Part shown: one piece after another, positions 1 through 8,166 of the stretch | Numbering within the stretch: the first letter of the stretch is position 1 | Layout of the letters: each line of letters begins with the position of its first letter | Notes under the pieces: model-generated | Database searches by the model: none | The model's input: the letters and a program-made list of their open reading frames with translations, nothing else | What the model was told of the DNA's origin: nothing | Assembly (NCBI RefSeq): GCF_016907435.1 | Contig: NZ_JAFBBZ010000001.1 | Span: 1,116,001 to 1,180,000, forward strand | Source of the DNA: Nocardioides salarius | Lineage (GTDB): Bacteria; Actinomycetota; Actinomycetes; Propionibacteriales; Nocardioidaceae | Direction: 5' to 3' | DNA: 64,000 bases | Translations under genes and position numbers: made by a program

Positions 1-211
1 CGAGCAGCGCGTCGACCTCCGACATCCGGTAGCCGCGGAAGGCCAGCGAGAAGCGGACCCGGCGCAGGTCGTCGCCCACGAGGCGCCCGGCCGGCACGCT
101 GACGTCGGGCCGGTCGTCGTGCTCGAGCGCCATCGGGGTGCCGCGACCGCAGGCGACCATGGCGATGGCGCCCAGCACCAGCACCAGCAGGATGGCGAAG
201 AACCACATCAT
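1..211 (-). CDS. DivIVA domain-containing protein (C-terminus outside window)
   Basis: The first 70 codons are present; the gene runs off the left edge. The protein opens with a hydrophobic segment (about residues 3-22, MWFFAILLVLVL then AIAMVAC), probably a membrane anchor. After a short linker comes RRVRFSLAFRGYRMSEVDAL, the typical core of the DivIVA coiled-coil family that localises to curved membrane or septa. The ATG at 211 overlaps the TGA of the upstream LOG gene (ATGA), so the two are probably translationally coupled. In mycobacteria a small DivIVA-like gene lies in the same dapE/LOG neighbourhood. The specific role in cell-envelope growth is inferred. Confidence 0.8.
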   Translation of the reverse strand, partial: MMWFFAILLVLVLGAIAMVACGRGTPMALEHDDRPDVSVPAGRLVGDDLRRVRFSLAFRGYRMSEVDALL

Positions 212-957
212 CGCGGCGGTGCCTCCTCGCTGCCGGGGCGCTGCACGGCCGCCACGTGGCGCACCGCCTCCTCGACGTCGTCGGTGAGGTGGATCAGGTC
301 GAGGTCGGCGGCCGAGATCTTGCCGTCGGCCAGCACCGTGTCGCGCATCCAGTCCAGCAGCCCGCTCCAGTAGTCGACGCCGACCAGCACGATCGGGAAG
401 CGGGTGACCTTCTTGGTCTGCACCAGCGTGATCGCCTCGAAGAGCTCGTCGAGGGTGCCGACGCCGCCGGGCAGCACCACGAAGCCCTGCGAGTACTTCA
501 CGAACATGGTCTTGCGCACGAAGAAGTAGCGGAAGTTGATGCCGACGTCGACCCACTCGTTGAGCCCGGCCTCGAAGGGCAGCTCGATGCCGAGCCCGAC
601 GCTGGTGCCGCCGGCGTCGCAGGCGCCCTTGTTGGCCGCCTCCATCGCCCCGGGGCCGCCGCCGGTGACGACCGCGTAGCCGGCCTCGACCAGCAGCCGG
701 CCCAGCCGCTCGCCCTGCGCGTACGACGGGTGGTCCGACGGCGTGCGCGCGGAGCCGAAGACCGCGATCGCGGGCCCCAGCTCGGCCAGGGCGCCGAAGC
801 CCTCGACGAACTCGGCCTGGATGCGCAGCACCCGCCACGGGTCGGTGTGCACCCACTCGGCGCCACCGGCGGAGTCGAGCAGGCGCTGGTCGGTGGTGGT
901 GGCGTCCTCGGTGCGGGTGAAGACCGGGCCCTTGAAGCGTCCGCGCAGCCGCGACAC
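208..957 (-). CDS. TIGR00730/LOG-family Rossmann-fold protein
   Basis: This 249-residue protein belongs to the LOG (lysine-decarboxylase-like) family, whose characterised members release free cytokinins from nucleoside 5'-monophosphates by phosphoribohydrolysis. Visible signatures are GGGPGAMEAANKGA (about residues 99-112), the RK pair near 148-149 and PGGVGTLDE (about 163-171). I chose the GTG at 957, 1 nt after the dapE stop, because family members begin close to this point. An in-frame ATG at 993 would add 12 residues inside dapE. It sits between dapE and the DivIVA-like gene in an apparent operon. The bacterial substrate is unproven; purine nucleotide salvage is the usual suggestion. Confidence 0.85.
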   Translation of the reverse strand: MSRLRGRFKGPVFTRTEDATTTDQRLLDSAGGAEWVHTDPWRVLRIQAEFVEGFGALAELGPAIAVFGSARTPSDHPSYAQGERLGRLLVEAGYAVVTGGGPGAMEAANKGACDAGGTSVGLGIELPFEAGLNEWVDVGINFRYFFVRKTMFVKYSQGFVVLPGGVGTLDELFEAITLVQTKKVTRFPIVLVGVDYWSGLLDWMRDTVLADGKISAADLDLIHLTDDVEEAVRHVAAVQRPGSEEAPPR

Positions 958-958
958 C

Positions 959-2110
959 TCAGGCCCCCGCCTGCTCGGCGCCGCCCGAGGCACCCGTGGC
1001 GCCGGTCAGCCAGGCGTGCAGGGCCCGCTCGCAGTGCTCGATCTCGGCGACCGGCACGTGCTCGTCGGCCTTGTGCGCGAAGAGGGGGTCGCCCGGGCCG
1101 TAGTTGACCGCGGGCACGCCCAGCGCGGTGAAGCGGGCCACGTCGGTCCAGCCGAACTTGGGGGCGACCCCGCCGCCGACCGCCGCGACGAACTCCTGGG
1201 CCGCGGGCCGGTCGAGCCCGGGCATCGCGGCAGCGCCGAGGTCGGTGAGCCTGACGTCGTAGCCCTCGAAGAAGTCGTGCACGAAGGCCTGCGCCTCGTC
1301 GGTGGAGCGGTCGGGGGCGAAGCGGTAGTTGACCTCGACGACGCACTCGTCGGGCACCACGTTGCCGGCGACGCCGCCGCGGATCGCGACCGCGTTGAGG
1401 CCCTCGTGGTACTCCAGCCCGTCGATGACCGGGCGCCGTGCCTCGTAGGCGTTGAGACGGGCCAGGACGTCGGCGGCGCCGTGGATGGCGTTGACGCCCT
1501 TCCAGGAGCGCGCCGAGTGGGCCCGCTCGCCGGTGGTGCGCACGTCGACGCGCAGGGTGCCCTGGCAGCCGGCCTCGACGCCGGCGTTGGAGGGCTCCAT
1601 CAGGATCGCGAAGTCGGCCTCGAGCAGGTCGGGGCGCTGCTCGGCGACCATCTTGAGCCCGTTGTGCTCCTCCTCGATCTCCTCGGCCTCGTAGAGCACG
1701 AAGGTCACGTCGCGCACCGGCTCGGGCACGGTGGCCGCCAGGCGCAGGATCACCGCGTCGCCGCCCTTCATGTCGCAGGTGCCCAGCCCGTGCAGGATCC
1801 CCGTCTCCTCGTCGAGGCGGCTGGGGAAGTTGCCGTTGACCGGCACCGTGTCGAGGTGCCCCGCGAGCACCACCCGCTCGGCGCGGCCCAGGTCGGTGCG
1901 CGCCACCACGGTGTTGCCCAGGCGCGTCACGCTCAGGTGGCCCAGCGCCTCCAGCGCCGTCTGCACCGCGTCGGCGATGCGCTGCTCGTCGCGGCTGACC
2001 GACTCGATGTCGCACAGCTGGCGGGTCAGCGTCACCACGTCGGCGCCGAGGTCGAGGGCGACCGGGCCGCTCGTCGTACCGGCGGCCGGGCTGGTCTGGG
2101 GGCTGGTCAT
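959..2110 (-). CDS. dapE: Succinyl-diaminopimelate desuccinylase
   Basis: DapE hydrolyses N-succinyl-LL-diaminopimelate to LL-DAP and succinate in the succinylase branch of lysine and peptidoglycan precursor synthesis; it is a cytosolic M20-family di-zinc enzyme. The metal-ligand motifs are LAGHLDTVP (about residue 85), GTCDMKGG (about 113) and YEAEEIEEE (about 143-147, with the catalytic Glu). About 383 residues is the usual length. Two ATGs, at 2119 and 2110, are possible; 2110 is preferred because the extra three residues lie outside the conserved region. It is first in a run with the LOG and DivIVA-like genes. dapD and dapC lie elsewhere in this window. Confidence 0.93.
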   Translation of the reverse strand: MTSPQTSPAAGTTSGPVALDLGADVVTLTRQLCDIESVSRDEQRIADAVQTALEALGHLSVTRLGNTVVARTDLGRAERVVLAGHLDTVPVNGNFPSRLDEETGILHGLGTCDMKGGDAVILRLAATVPEPVRDVTFVLYEAEEIEEEHNGLKMVAEQRPDLLEADFAILMEPSNAGVEAGCQGTLRVDVRTTGERAHSARSWKGVNAIHGAADVLARLNAYEARRPVIDGLEYHEGLNAVAIRGGVAGNVVPDECVVEVNYRFAPDRSTDEAQAFVHDFFEGYDVRLTDLGAAAMPGLDRPAAQEFVAAVGGGVAPKFGWTDVARFTALGVPAVNYGPGDPLFAHKADEHVPVAEIEHCERALHAWLTGATGASGGAEQAGA

Positions 2111-2193
2111 GGCGCCCATCCAACCAGCCGCTCCCCCGCCCCGGGCGGGGTGCGCGCCGCCGACCCCGACAGTTCATCCCCCTGTCCCAGAAC

Positions 2194-2211
2194 TGGAACA
2201 CGTTCTAGTAT
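2194..2211 (+). promoter_or_regulatory. KstR-type palindromic operator overlapping a -10 box
   Basis: The bases at 2194-2207 fit TnnAACnnGTTnnA, the published consensus for the TetR-family repressor KstR; the larger palindrome runs 2192-2209 with 7 of 9 positions paired. TAGTAT at 2206-2211 is a good -10 box, and the ATG of the next gene starts 6 nt further on with no ribosome-binding site. A repressor bound here would cover the -10 box directly. Which TetR protein binds is inferred. Confidence 0.6.
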
Positions 2212-2217
2212 GGGCCC

Positions 2218-3081
2218 ATGCGCAACGGCCTCGTCCTGTTCACCTCCGACCGCGGCATCACCCCGGCCGCCCTGGCGAGCGCCGCGGAGGAGCGTGGCTT
2301 CGACACCTTCTACGTGCCCGAGCACACCCACATCCCCGTACGCCGCGACGCGGCGCACCCGGGCACCGGCGACGAGACGCTGCCCGACGACCGCTACACC
2401 CGCACCCTCGACCCGTGGATCTCCCTGGCCACGGCGGCCGCGGTGACCAGCCGCATCCGGCTCTCGACCGCGGTGGCGCTGCCGGTGGAGTCCGACCCGA
2501 TCACGCTGGCCAAGCAGGTCGCCACCCTCGACCACCTCTCCGGCGGCCGGGTCGAGATCGGCGCGGGCTTCGGCTGGAACACCGACGAGCTGGCCGACCA
2601 CGGCGTCCCCGCCGGCCGGCGCCGCACCGTGCTCAGGGAGTACGTCGAGGCGATGCGCGCGCTGTGGACGCAGGAGGAGGCGGCCTACGACGGCGAGTTC
2701 GTCTCCTTCGGCCCCAGCTGGGCCTGGCCGAAGCCGGCGCGCCACGTGCCCCTGGTGATCGGCGCGGGAGCGGGGCCCAGGACGTTCGACTGGATCGCCC
2801 GGCACGCCGACGGCTGGATGACCACCCCGCAGCAGCGCGACATCACCGACCAGATCGGCGCGCTGCAGCGGGCCTGGGCCGCCGCCGGCCGTGAGGGGCG
2901 GCCCGACGTACGGGTCCTGGTCGCCTTCAGGCCCGACCCCGACGACCTGGCCGCCTGGGCCGAGGCCGGCGCGACCGAGCTGATCTGGGGGGTGCCCGAC
3001 AAGGAGCCCGACGAGGTGCTGGCGAGCCTCGACCGGCTCGCCGCGCGCCTGGGCCTCGCGCCCGAGCCGCTGCTGGGCTGA
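2218..3081 (+). CDS. LLM-class flavin/F420-dependent oxidoreductase (TIGR03619-like)
   Basis: A 287-residue luciferase-like monooxygenase-fold protein, predicted to be a cytosolic TIM barrel that uses reduced FMN or coenzyme F420. Typical segments are GFDTFYVPEHTHIP near residue 27, TRIRL-type TSRIRLSTAVALPVE, the KQVATLDHLSGGRVEIGAGFGWN block (about residues 97-120) and the late IGAGAGPRTFDWIARHADGW. The substrate cannot be read from sequence. The start lies 6 nt after a TAGTAT box, so the transcript is probably leaderless. The KstR-type operator upstream suggests control by a steroid- or fatty-acid-responsive TetR repressor, which would fit an oxidoreductase in lipid or steroid catabolism. 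Confidence 0.88.
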   Translation: MRNGLVLFTSDRGITPAALASAAEERGFDTFYVPEHTHIPVRRDAAHPGTGDETLPDDRYTRTLDPWISLATAAAVTSRIRLSTAVALPVESDPITLAKQVATLDHLSGGRVEIGAGFGWNTDELADHGVPAGRRRTVLREYVEAMRALWTQEEAAYDGEFVSFGPSWAWPKPARHVPLVIGAGAGPRTFDWIARHADGWMTTPQQRDITDQIGALQRAWAAAGREGRPDVRVLVAFRPDPDDLAAWAEAGATELIWGVPDKEPDEVLASLDRLAARLGLAPEPLLG

Positions 3082-3121
3082 GCGCGCGAGGCCGGCCGGG
3101 ACCCCTCACGAGCGCCAGAAC

Positions 3122-3168
3122 CCCTCATTTGAGGGAGTGCGTAGCGGCAGGCGGTGGGCCTAGCGTGG
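3122..3168 (+). promoter_or_regulatory. Cupin-gene promoter region with inverted repeat
   Basis: A perfect inverted repeat CCCTCA-TT-TGAGGG at 3122-3135 is preceded by a second copy of ACCCCTCA, giving a direct plus inverted arrangement. CCTAGCGTGG at 3159-3168 contains TAGCGT, a plausible -10 box. The same ten bases occur upstream of the hemerythrin gene (14874-14883) and of the DUF6542 gene (63354-63363). The regulator is unknown. Confidence 0.45.
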
Positions 3169-3221
3169 ACGCACGGCGCAGGAGTCGTCCACGTCTCCCA
3201 CCGTGAGCGGAGGAGCACCCG

Positions 3222-3707
3222 ATGACCCTGCAGACCCCGATGATCCTCGGCCCCGGCGAGGGCGAGCACTGGCACTTCCTCAACACCCTGCAGACCCTGC
3301 AGGTCGACGGCAAGCGCAGCGACGGCGCGATGACCGCCCTGCTCTTCGAGGGGCCGCGGGGCTTCGGCCCGCCGCTGCACAGCCACGACGTCGAGGACGA
3401 GCTCTTCCACGTGCTGGCCGGCGAGATCCGCTTCATGACGGGCGACATCAGCGAGGTCGTCGGCGAGGGCGGCACCGTCTTCCTGCCCAAGCAGCAGGCG
3501 CACCAGTTCCAGGTGCTGTCGGCGACCGCGAAGGTCCTCCAGGTCACCACCCCGGCCCAGTTCGACGACTTCGTGCGCACCCTGGGCACGCCGGCAGAGG
3601 CCGCCGAGCTGCCCGAGCCGACCGAGGTCGACGGCGCCCGGGTCGCCGAGGTCTGCGCCCAGTTCCAGATCCAGGTGCTGGGCCCGCCCCCGCCGCCGCT
3701 CGACTGA
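3222..3707 (+). CDS. Cupin domain-containing protein
   Basis: A 161-residue single-domain cupin (quercetinase-like conserved barrel). The first metal-binding motif is visible as PPLHSHDVEDELFHVLAGEIRF (His-x-His, Glu at about residues 52-60, listed in parts), and the second as GTVFLPKQQAHQFQVL with the His near residue 86. This suggests an Fe, Mn or Zn site. The N-terminus GPGEGEHWHFLNTLQTLQ resembles small stand-alone cupins whose substrates are unknown. A strong ribosome-binding site (CGGAGGAG) precedes the ATG. It stands alone between an LLM oxidoreductase and convergent ileS. Dioxygenase, isomerase or sensor function cannot be decided. Confidence 0.85.
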   Translation: MTLQTPMILGPGEGEHWHFLNTLQTLQVDGKRSDGAMTALLFEGPRGFGPPLHSHDVEDELFHVLAGEIRFMTGDISEVVGEGGTVFLPKQQAHQFQVLSATAKVLQVTTPAQFDDFVRTLGTPAEAAELPEPTEVDGARVAEVCAQFQIQVLGPPPPPLD

Positions 3708-3721
3708 GCGGCGGCAGCCGC
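3708..3721. terminator. Short hairpin between convergent cupin and ileS
   Basis: GCGGC, a GGCA loop and GCCGC form a 5-bp stem directly at the cupin stop and 7 nt from the ileS stop. There is no U-tract. The position between convergent genes makes a bidirectional terminator likely, but the stem is short. Confidence 0.4.
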
Positions 3722-3727
3722 GGGCGT

Positions 3728-6700
3728 TCAGGCCTTCGCGACCGCGACGACCGCCTTCTCGCCGTCCCCGACGGTCACCGGGGTGCCCGGGTGGTCGACG
3801 TTCGAGGTGACCTCGTAGGCCGTCGCCAGCGTCTCGCCGGTGATCAGCTCGCGGTGCGTCGACGCGGCGGACTGCACGGCCTCCGAGCCGGCGATCGTCA
3901 GCACGATCCGGTCGGAGACCTCGAAGCCGGCGTCGCGGCGGGCCTGCTGGACCGCGCGCACCAGGTCGCGGGCCAGGCCCTCGGCGGCCCGCTCGTCGGT
4001 GACCACGGTGTCGAGCACCACGAACCCGCCGCCGGGCAGCATCCCGATCGCGTCGGTCGACTCGGCCGAGCCGGCGACGGTCTCGAGGGTGTACTCGCCC
4101 TCGACGAGCGCCAGCCCGCCTGCGGTCACGGTGCCGTCCTCGGCCACCGACCAGTCCCCCGACTTCGAGCCCTTGATGGCGTGCTGGACGTCCTTGCCCA
4201 GCCGGGGTCCGGCGGCGCGCGCGTTGACCGTCAGCCGCTGCGAGACACCGTACGACGCCGCCTCGGGCGCGTCGGCGCCCAGCAGCCGCACCGAGCGCAC
4301 GTTGACCTCGTCGGCGACGATCGGCTCGAAGCCCTCGAGCGCCGCGGGGTCGGCCACGACCACGGTCAGCTGCGACAGCGGCAGCCGGTTGCGCAGCGAG
4401 CGGGCCTTGCGCAGCGCCGAGGTGGCCGAGCAGACCTCGCGCACCTGGTCCATCGCCGCGACCAGCCGGTCGTCGGCGGGCAGCTCGCCGGCGCCCGGCC
4501 AGTCGGCCAGGTGCACCGAGCGCCCGCCGGTCAGGCCGCGCCAGATCTCCTCGGTGGCCAGCGGCATCAGCGGTGCGGTGACCCGGCAGACCGTCTCGAG
4601 CACCGTGCAGAGGGTGTCGAAGGGGGCGGTGTCGTCGGCGTCCCAGAACCGCTCGCGCGAGCGGCGGATGTACCAGTTGGTCAGCACGTCGAGGAACGAG
4701 CGGGTCGCGTCGCACGCCTCGGCGACGGCGTACGAGTCGAGCGAGGTGGTCATCTGCTCGACGTACTGCCCGCACTTGGCCAGCAGGTAGCGGTCGAGCC
4801 GGTCGGTCGAGGCGGTGGAGAGCTGCGCGTCGACGGAGCCCGCGTTGGCGTAGAGCTGGAAGAAGTACCAGCTGTTCCACAGCGGCATCAGCACCTGGCG
4901 CACCGAGTCGCGGATGCCCTGCTCGGTGACCACGAGGTTGCCGCCGCGCAGGATCGGGCTCGACATCAGGAACCAGCGCATCGCGTCGGCCCCGTCGCGG
5001 TCGAAGACCTCGCGGACGTCGGGGTAGTTGCGCAGGCTCTTGCTCATCTTGTTGCCGTCGGAGCCGAGCACGATGCCGTGGCTGATGCAGTTCTCGAAGG
5101 CCGGCTTGTCGAAGAGCGCGGTCGCCAGGATGTGCAGCGTGTAGAACCAGCCGCGGGTCTGGCCGATGTACTCGACGATGAAGTCGGCCGGGAAGTGGCC
5201 GGGGTGGCCGTCGGTGCCGTTGAACCACTCGGCGTTCTCGAACGGGTAGTGCACCTGGGCGTAGGACATCGACCCGGAGTCGAACCACACGTCGAGCACG
5301 TCGGGCACCCGGCGCATCATCGACTTCCCGGTCGGGTCGTCGGGGTTCGGGCGCACGAGCTCGTCGACGAAGGGCCGGTGCAGGTCGGGCTCGCCGGCGT
5401 GGTTGCGCGGCAGGTCGCCGAAGTCGCGCTCGATGTCGGCGAAGGAGCCGTAGACGTCGAGGCGCGGGTAGGCCGGGTCGTCGCTCTTCCACACCGGCAC
5501 CGGGGAGCCCCAGAAGCGGTTGCGGGTGATCGACCAGTCGCGGGCGTTCTCCAGCCAGCGGCCGAACTGGCCGTCCTGGATGTGGTCGGGCACCCAGTTG
5601 ATCTGCTGGTTGAGCTCGAGCATCCGCTGCTTGATCGCGGTGACCTCGACGAACCACGACGAGACGCCCTTGTAGATCAGCGGCTCGCGGCAGCGCCAGC
5701 AGTGCGGGTAGGAGTGGTCGTAGGTCTCGCGGCGCAGCAGGATCGTGCCGGGCGTGACCGCCCCGTTGGTTGAGCTTGCCGAAACCCCGTACGCCTTCGT
5801 TGCGGCCTTCAGGTCGTCGATGATCTGCAGGTTCGCGTCGAAGACCTGGAGCCCGGCGTAGTCGTCGACCGGGTGCGTGAAGCGTCCGTCCTTGCCGACC
5901 GGCATCACCGCCTCGATGCCCTCGCGGTCGGTGACCTCCTTGTCGACCTCACCGAAGGCGCCGGCGGTGTGCACCAGCCCGGTGCCGTCGGTGGTGGTGA
6001 CGGCGTCGTCGGCGGCGACCACGCGGAAGGCGTTCGCGTGGCCCACGAAGTAGGAGAAGGGCGGGGTGTAGGTGCGCCCGACCAGGTCGGCGCCGCGGTA
6101 GCGGCCCAGCACCTCGATGTCGTCGGTCGAGCCCGTCGAGGTCAGCTCCTTGGCATACGACGCCAGCCGGGCCTCGGCGAGCAGGTAGCGCGCCGTGGTG
6201 TCGGTGCCCGGCACGCCGGCCTCCACGACGACGTACTCGATCTCGGAGCCGACCATCACCGCGAGGTTGGAGGTCAGGGTCCACGGGGTCGTGGTCCAGA
6301 TCAGCAGGTGGGCGCCGTCGAGGACCTCGTCGTCGCCGGTCGCGTCGAGCGCGTAGCCGACGGTGACCGCGGGGTCCTGGCGGTTCTGGTAGACGTCGTC
6401 GTCCATGCGCAGCTCGTGGTTCGACAGCGGCGTCTCGTCGTTCCAGCAGTAGGGCAGCACCCGGAAGCCCTCGTAGACCAGGCCCTTCTCGTGCAGCTGC
6501 GAGAACGCCCACATGACCGACTCCATGTAGTCGGGGTTCATGGTGCGGTAGTCGTTGTCGAAGTCGACCCAGCGCGCCTGGCGAGTCACGTAGTCGCGCC
6601 ACTCGCCGGTGTAGGTCATCACCGACTCGCGACAGGCGTCGTTGAACTTGTCGATGCCCATCTCGACGATCTCGTCGGTGGTCTTGATGCCGTTGAGGCG

Positions 6701-7048
6701 CATCGCCTCGAGCTCGGCGGGCAGGCCGTGGGTGTCCCAGCCGAAGCGGCGCTCGACGCGACGCCCGCGCATCGTCTGGTAGCGCGGGATCAGGTCCTTG
6801 ACGTAGCCGGTGAGCAGGTGGCCGTAGTGCGGCAGCCCGTTGGCGAACGGCGGGCCGTCGTAGAAGACGAACTCGTTCTCGCCGTGCTCCCCCGCGTCGC
6901 GCTGGTCGATGCTCGCCTGGAAGGTGCCGTCGGCGGCCCAGTAGGCCAGCACCCGCTCCTCGATCTCGGGGAAGCGCGGGCTCGACGGGACGGCGCTCGC
7001 GGCGCTGTCGGGACCGTCGGGGTGAGTGGAGACCTTCGGGTAGGTCAC
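3728..7048 (-). CDS. ileS: Isoleucyl-tRNA synthetase
   Basis: Charges tRNA-Ile with isoleucine in the cytosol and hydrolyses mischarged valine in its CP1 editing domain. It has about 1106 residues, the long actinobacterial/eukaryote-like form. The class I signatures are PHYGH (about residues 73-77, the HIGH motif) and NKMSKS (about 666-671, KMSKS). The start is the GTG at 7048, preceded by AGGAGC at good spacing. The apparent upstream extension to 7090 lies in the T-box leader. The segment [18 protein letters not shown] is encoded over a 19-bp palindromic repeat (5768-5786) and looks like a small in-frame insertion before the conserved [17 protein letters not shown] block. Regulation is by the T-box leader. 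Confidence 0.97.
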   Translation of the reverse strand: MTYPKVSTHPDGPDSAASAVPSSPRFPEIEERVLAYWAADGTFQASIDQRDAGEHGENEFVFYDGPPFANGLPHYGHLLTGYVKDLIPRYQTMRGRRVERRFGWDTHGLPAELEAMRLNGIKTTDEIVEMGIDKFNDACRESVMTYTGEWRDYVTRQARWVDFDNDYRTMNPDYMESVMWAFSQLHEKGLVYEGFRVLPYCWNDETPLSNHELRMDDDVYQNRQDPAVTVGYALDATGDDEVLDGAHLLIWTTTPWTLTSNLAVMVGSEIEYVVVEAGVPGTDTTARYLLAEARLASYAKELTSTGSTDDIEVLGRYRGADLVGRTYTPPFSYFVGHANAFRVVAADDAVTTTDGTGLVHTAGAFGEVDKEVTDREGIEAVMPVGKDGRFTHPVDDYAGLQVFDANLQIIDDLKAATKAYGVSASSTNGAVTPGTILLRRETYDHSYPHCWRCREPLIYKGVSSWFVEVTAIKQRMLELNQQINWVPDHIQDGQFGRWLENARDWSITRNRFWGSPVPVWKSDDPAYPRLDVYGSFADIERDFGDLPRNHAGEPDLHRPFVDELVRPNPDDPTGKSMMRRVPDVLDVWFDSGSMSYAQVHYPFENAEWFNGTDGHPGHFPADFIVEYIGQTRGWFYTLHILATALFDKPAFENCISHGIVLGSDGNKMSKSLRNYPDVREVFDRDGADAMRWFLMSSPILRGGNLVVTEQGIRDSVRQVLMPLWNSWYFFQLYANAGSVDAQLSTASTDRLDRYLLAKCGQYVEQMTTSLDSYAVAEACDATRSFLDVLTNWYIRRSRERFWDADDTAPFDTLCTVLETVCRVTAPLMPLATEEIWRGLTGGRSVHLADWPGAGELPADDRLVAAMDQVREVCSATSALRKARSLRNRLPLSQLTVVVADPAALEGFEPIVADEVNVRSVRLLGADAPEAASYGVSQRLTVNARAAGPRLGKDVQHAIKGSKSGDWSVAEDGTVTAGGLALVEGEYTLETVAGSAESTDAIGMLPGGGFVVLDTVVTDERAAEGLARDLVRAVQQARRDAGFEVSDRIVLTIAGSEAVQSAASTHRELITGETLATAYEVTSNVDHPGTPVTVGDGEKAVVAVAKA
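5768..5786. repeat. Palindromic intergenic-type repeat inside ileS
   Basis: GGTTGAGCTTGCCGAAACC lies within the ileS reading frame. Its ends match the ends of the repeat at 25728-25768, and it is the same length as, and similar to, 7220-7238 (GGTCGAGCTCGTCGAGACC). Such GGTTGAG...GAAACC elements are, from memory, common between genes in high-GC actinobacteria; here one is coding. It would add VSASSTN-type residues. Confidence 0.55.
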
Positions 7049-7205
7049 GGCTGCTCCTGGGGTACGTCGGTCGTCGGGGCCTGCTGCCACGAGGACGACT
7101 CCCCTGCCGGGGTCCGCGGTACCACCTCGCTTGCCTCCGCGATCGCGCTGCGGAGGCCGCTCGTTGCGGGCTGTGACGGGCCTACCCGTCCGGTTCTACT
7201 GAGCC
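7049..7205 (-). promoter_or_regulatory. ileS T-box riboswitch (translational type)
   Basis: Read on the minus strand, the leader contains the T-box core GGTGGTACCGCGG (7126-7114). The UGGU bulge would pair with the ACCA end of uncharged tRNA-Ile. Upstream are CAGTAGAACCGGACGGG and a CCCGTC hairpin partner, then an 8-bp hairpin (GCCTCCGC / GCGGAGGC) just before the T-box, as in short-stem actinobacterial ileS leaders. The ribosome-binding site AGGAGC at the 3' end suggests control of translation rather than termination. I did not assign the specifier codon with certainty. Confidence 0.85.
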
Positions 7206-7219
7206 CCGCTTCGCCCGTT

Positions 7220-7238
7220 GGTCGAGCTCGTCGAGACC
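7220..7238. repeat. Palindromic repeat upstream of the T-box
   Basis: GGTCGAGCTCGTCGAGACC, related to 5768-5786 and to the ends of 25728-25768. It lies at or beyond the 5' end of the ileS leader, so it may mark the boundary of the regulatory region. Confidence 0.45.
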
Positions 7239-7328
7239 GTTCTTCCGGAGGCTCGCCGCTGATGACGGCTCAGACGCCTGTGCCGACGATCGTACGCCGC
7301 CGCCCCGGCCGCCCCGCAATCCGATCGC

Positions 7329-7452
7329 GACCCGGCCCGAACTTCCCGCCGACCCGGCCCGAACTTCCCCCCGACCCGGCCCGAACTTCCCGCCCACCCG
7401 GCCCGAACTTCCCGCCGACCCGGCCCGAACTTCTCCTTGAGTCGGCCCGAAC
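7329..7452 (+). repeat. 22-bp tandem repeat array 1 (five units plus a partial sixth)
   Basis: Five consecutive 22-bp units start at 7329, 7351, 7373, 7395 and 7417, with core GACCCGGCCCGAACTTC. A partial sixth unit (GAGTCGGCCCGAAC) follows. Units 1 and 3 are identical and the others differ at one to four positions. The array ends 8 nt before the stop codon of the kinase gene at 7460. The same 22-bp family occurs in inverted orientation on the other side of that gene (8079-8166). No start-codon or codon-bias evidence suggests translation. Together with the unremarkable bases 7239-7328 it fills the gap to the ileS leader. Confidence 0.9.
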
Positions 7453-7459
7453 CGACCGT

Positions 7460-8047
7460 TCAGTGCGGCTCGAGCCAGGCCAGCACCCGCTGCGCTGCCT
7501 CGTCGGGGGTGAGCGCGGCGTTGTCGAGGCGCAGGTGCTCGACGTCGGCCAGCAGCTCGTCGGCCAGGGTCGGCTCGAGCGGGTCGGTGTTCATCCGGAG
7601 CCGCTGCTCCATGTCGCGCAGGTTCGAGTCCGACCACACCAGGTCGGCCTTCGAGGGTTTCGCCGCGATCCGGTCGGCGCCGCCGTTGCGGCCCAGCCTC
7701 GTCTCGAGGTCGGCGTACAGCTCGACCCAGCGCACGGGGAGCCCGGCCTCGCGGTAGGGCGCGACCATCTGGCCCACCAGGTCGGCCTCCACGGGGTCGT
7801 CGACGCCCCACACGAGAGTGAAGACCAGCCTCAGCCCGTGCTCGACCGCCTCCTCGAGCACCCGCCGGCGGAACTCCAGCGTGAGCCGCTCGAACGACGT
7901 CGTCCCGTGCCCGAACACCTCCAGCAGCGGCTCGACCGTGTGGTGGTTGTGGAAGAGCCGGAAGTCGCTGCGCGCGCAGATGGCGCGACCCACCGTCATC
8001 TTGCCCACCGCGGGCGGGCCGGTGATCAGCAGCAGCTCTCCGGTCAT
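7460..8047 (-). CDS. Small P-loop kinase-like ATPase
   Basis: A 195-residue protein with the Walker A motif GPPAVGKMT at residues 10-18, followed by an HNHHTVEPLL segment, and a lid-like region RLGRNGGADRIAAKPSKADL (about residues 119-138). This resembles shikimate/gluconate/chloramphenicol-phosphotransferase-type small kinases. No substrate can be assigned; a small-molecule or nucleotide kinase is likely and it is cytosolic. The gene stands alone and is flanked by inverted arrays of one 22-bp repeat (7329-7452 and 8079-8166), an arrangement suggesting a cassette. ATG start; no strong ribosome-binding site is seen. Confidence 0.75.
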   Translation of the reverse strand: MTGELLLITGPPAVGKMTVGRAICARSDFRLFHNHHTVEPLLEVFGHGTTSFERLTLEFRRRVLEEAVEHGLRLVFTLVWGVDDPVEADLVGQMVAPYREAGLPVRWVELYADLETRLGRNGGADRIAAKPSKADLVWSDSNLRDMEQRLRMNTDPLEPTLADELLADVEHLRLDNAALTPDEAAQRVLAWLEPH

Positions 8048-8078
8048 GGCCGGACCGTACGTCGCCCCGGCACGCTGC

Positions 8079-8166
8079 GCGAGCAGGTTCGCGCCGGGTC
8101 GGCGGGAGATCCAGGCCGGGTCAGCGCGAAGTATGGGCCGGGTCGGCGGGAGATCCAGGCCGGGTC
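8079..8166 (-). repeat. 22-bp tandem repeat array 2 (four units, inverted relative to array 1)
   Basis: On the minus strand, four 22-bp units begin at 8166, 8144, 8122 and 8100, each starting GACCCGGC. Units 1 and 3 are identical (GACCCGGCCTGGATCTC core), which also gives a 33-bp exact direct repeat (8093-8125 and 8137-8169). Unit 2 carries CATACTTC, close to the GAACTTC of array 1. The first unit contains part of the stop codon of the ATPase gene at 8165. The array lies 32 bp upstream of the kinase start. Confidence 0.85.

Noticed and set aside
7329..7452. CRISPR array
   Set aside because: The 22-bp units are directly adjacent, without spacers, and no cas genes are near.
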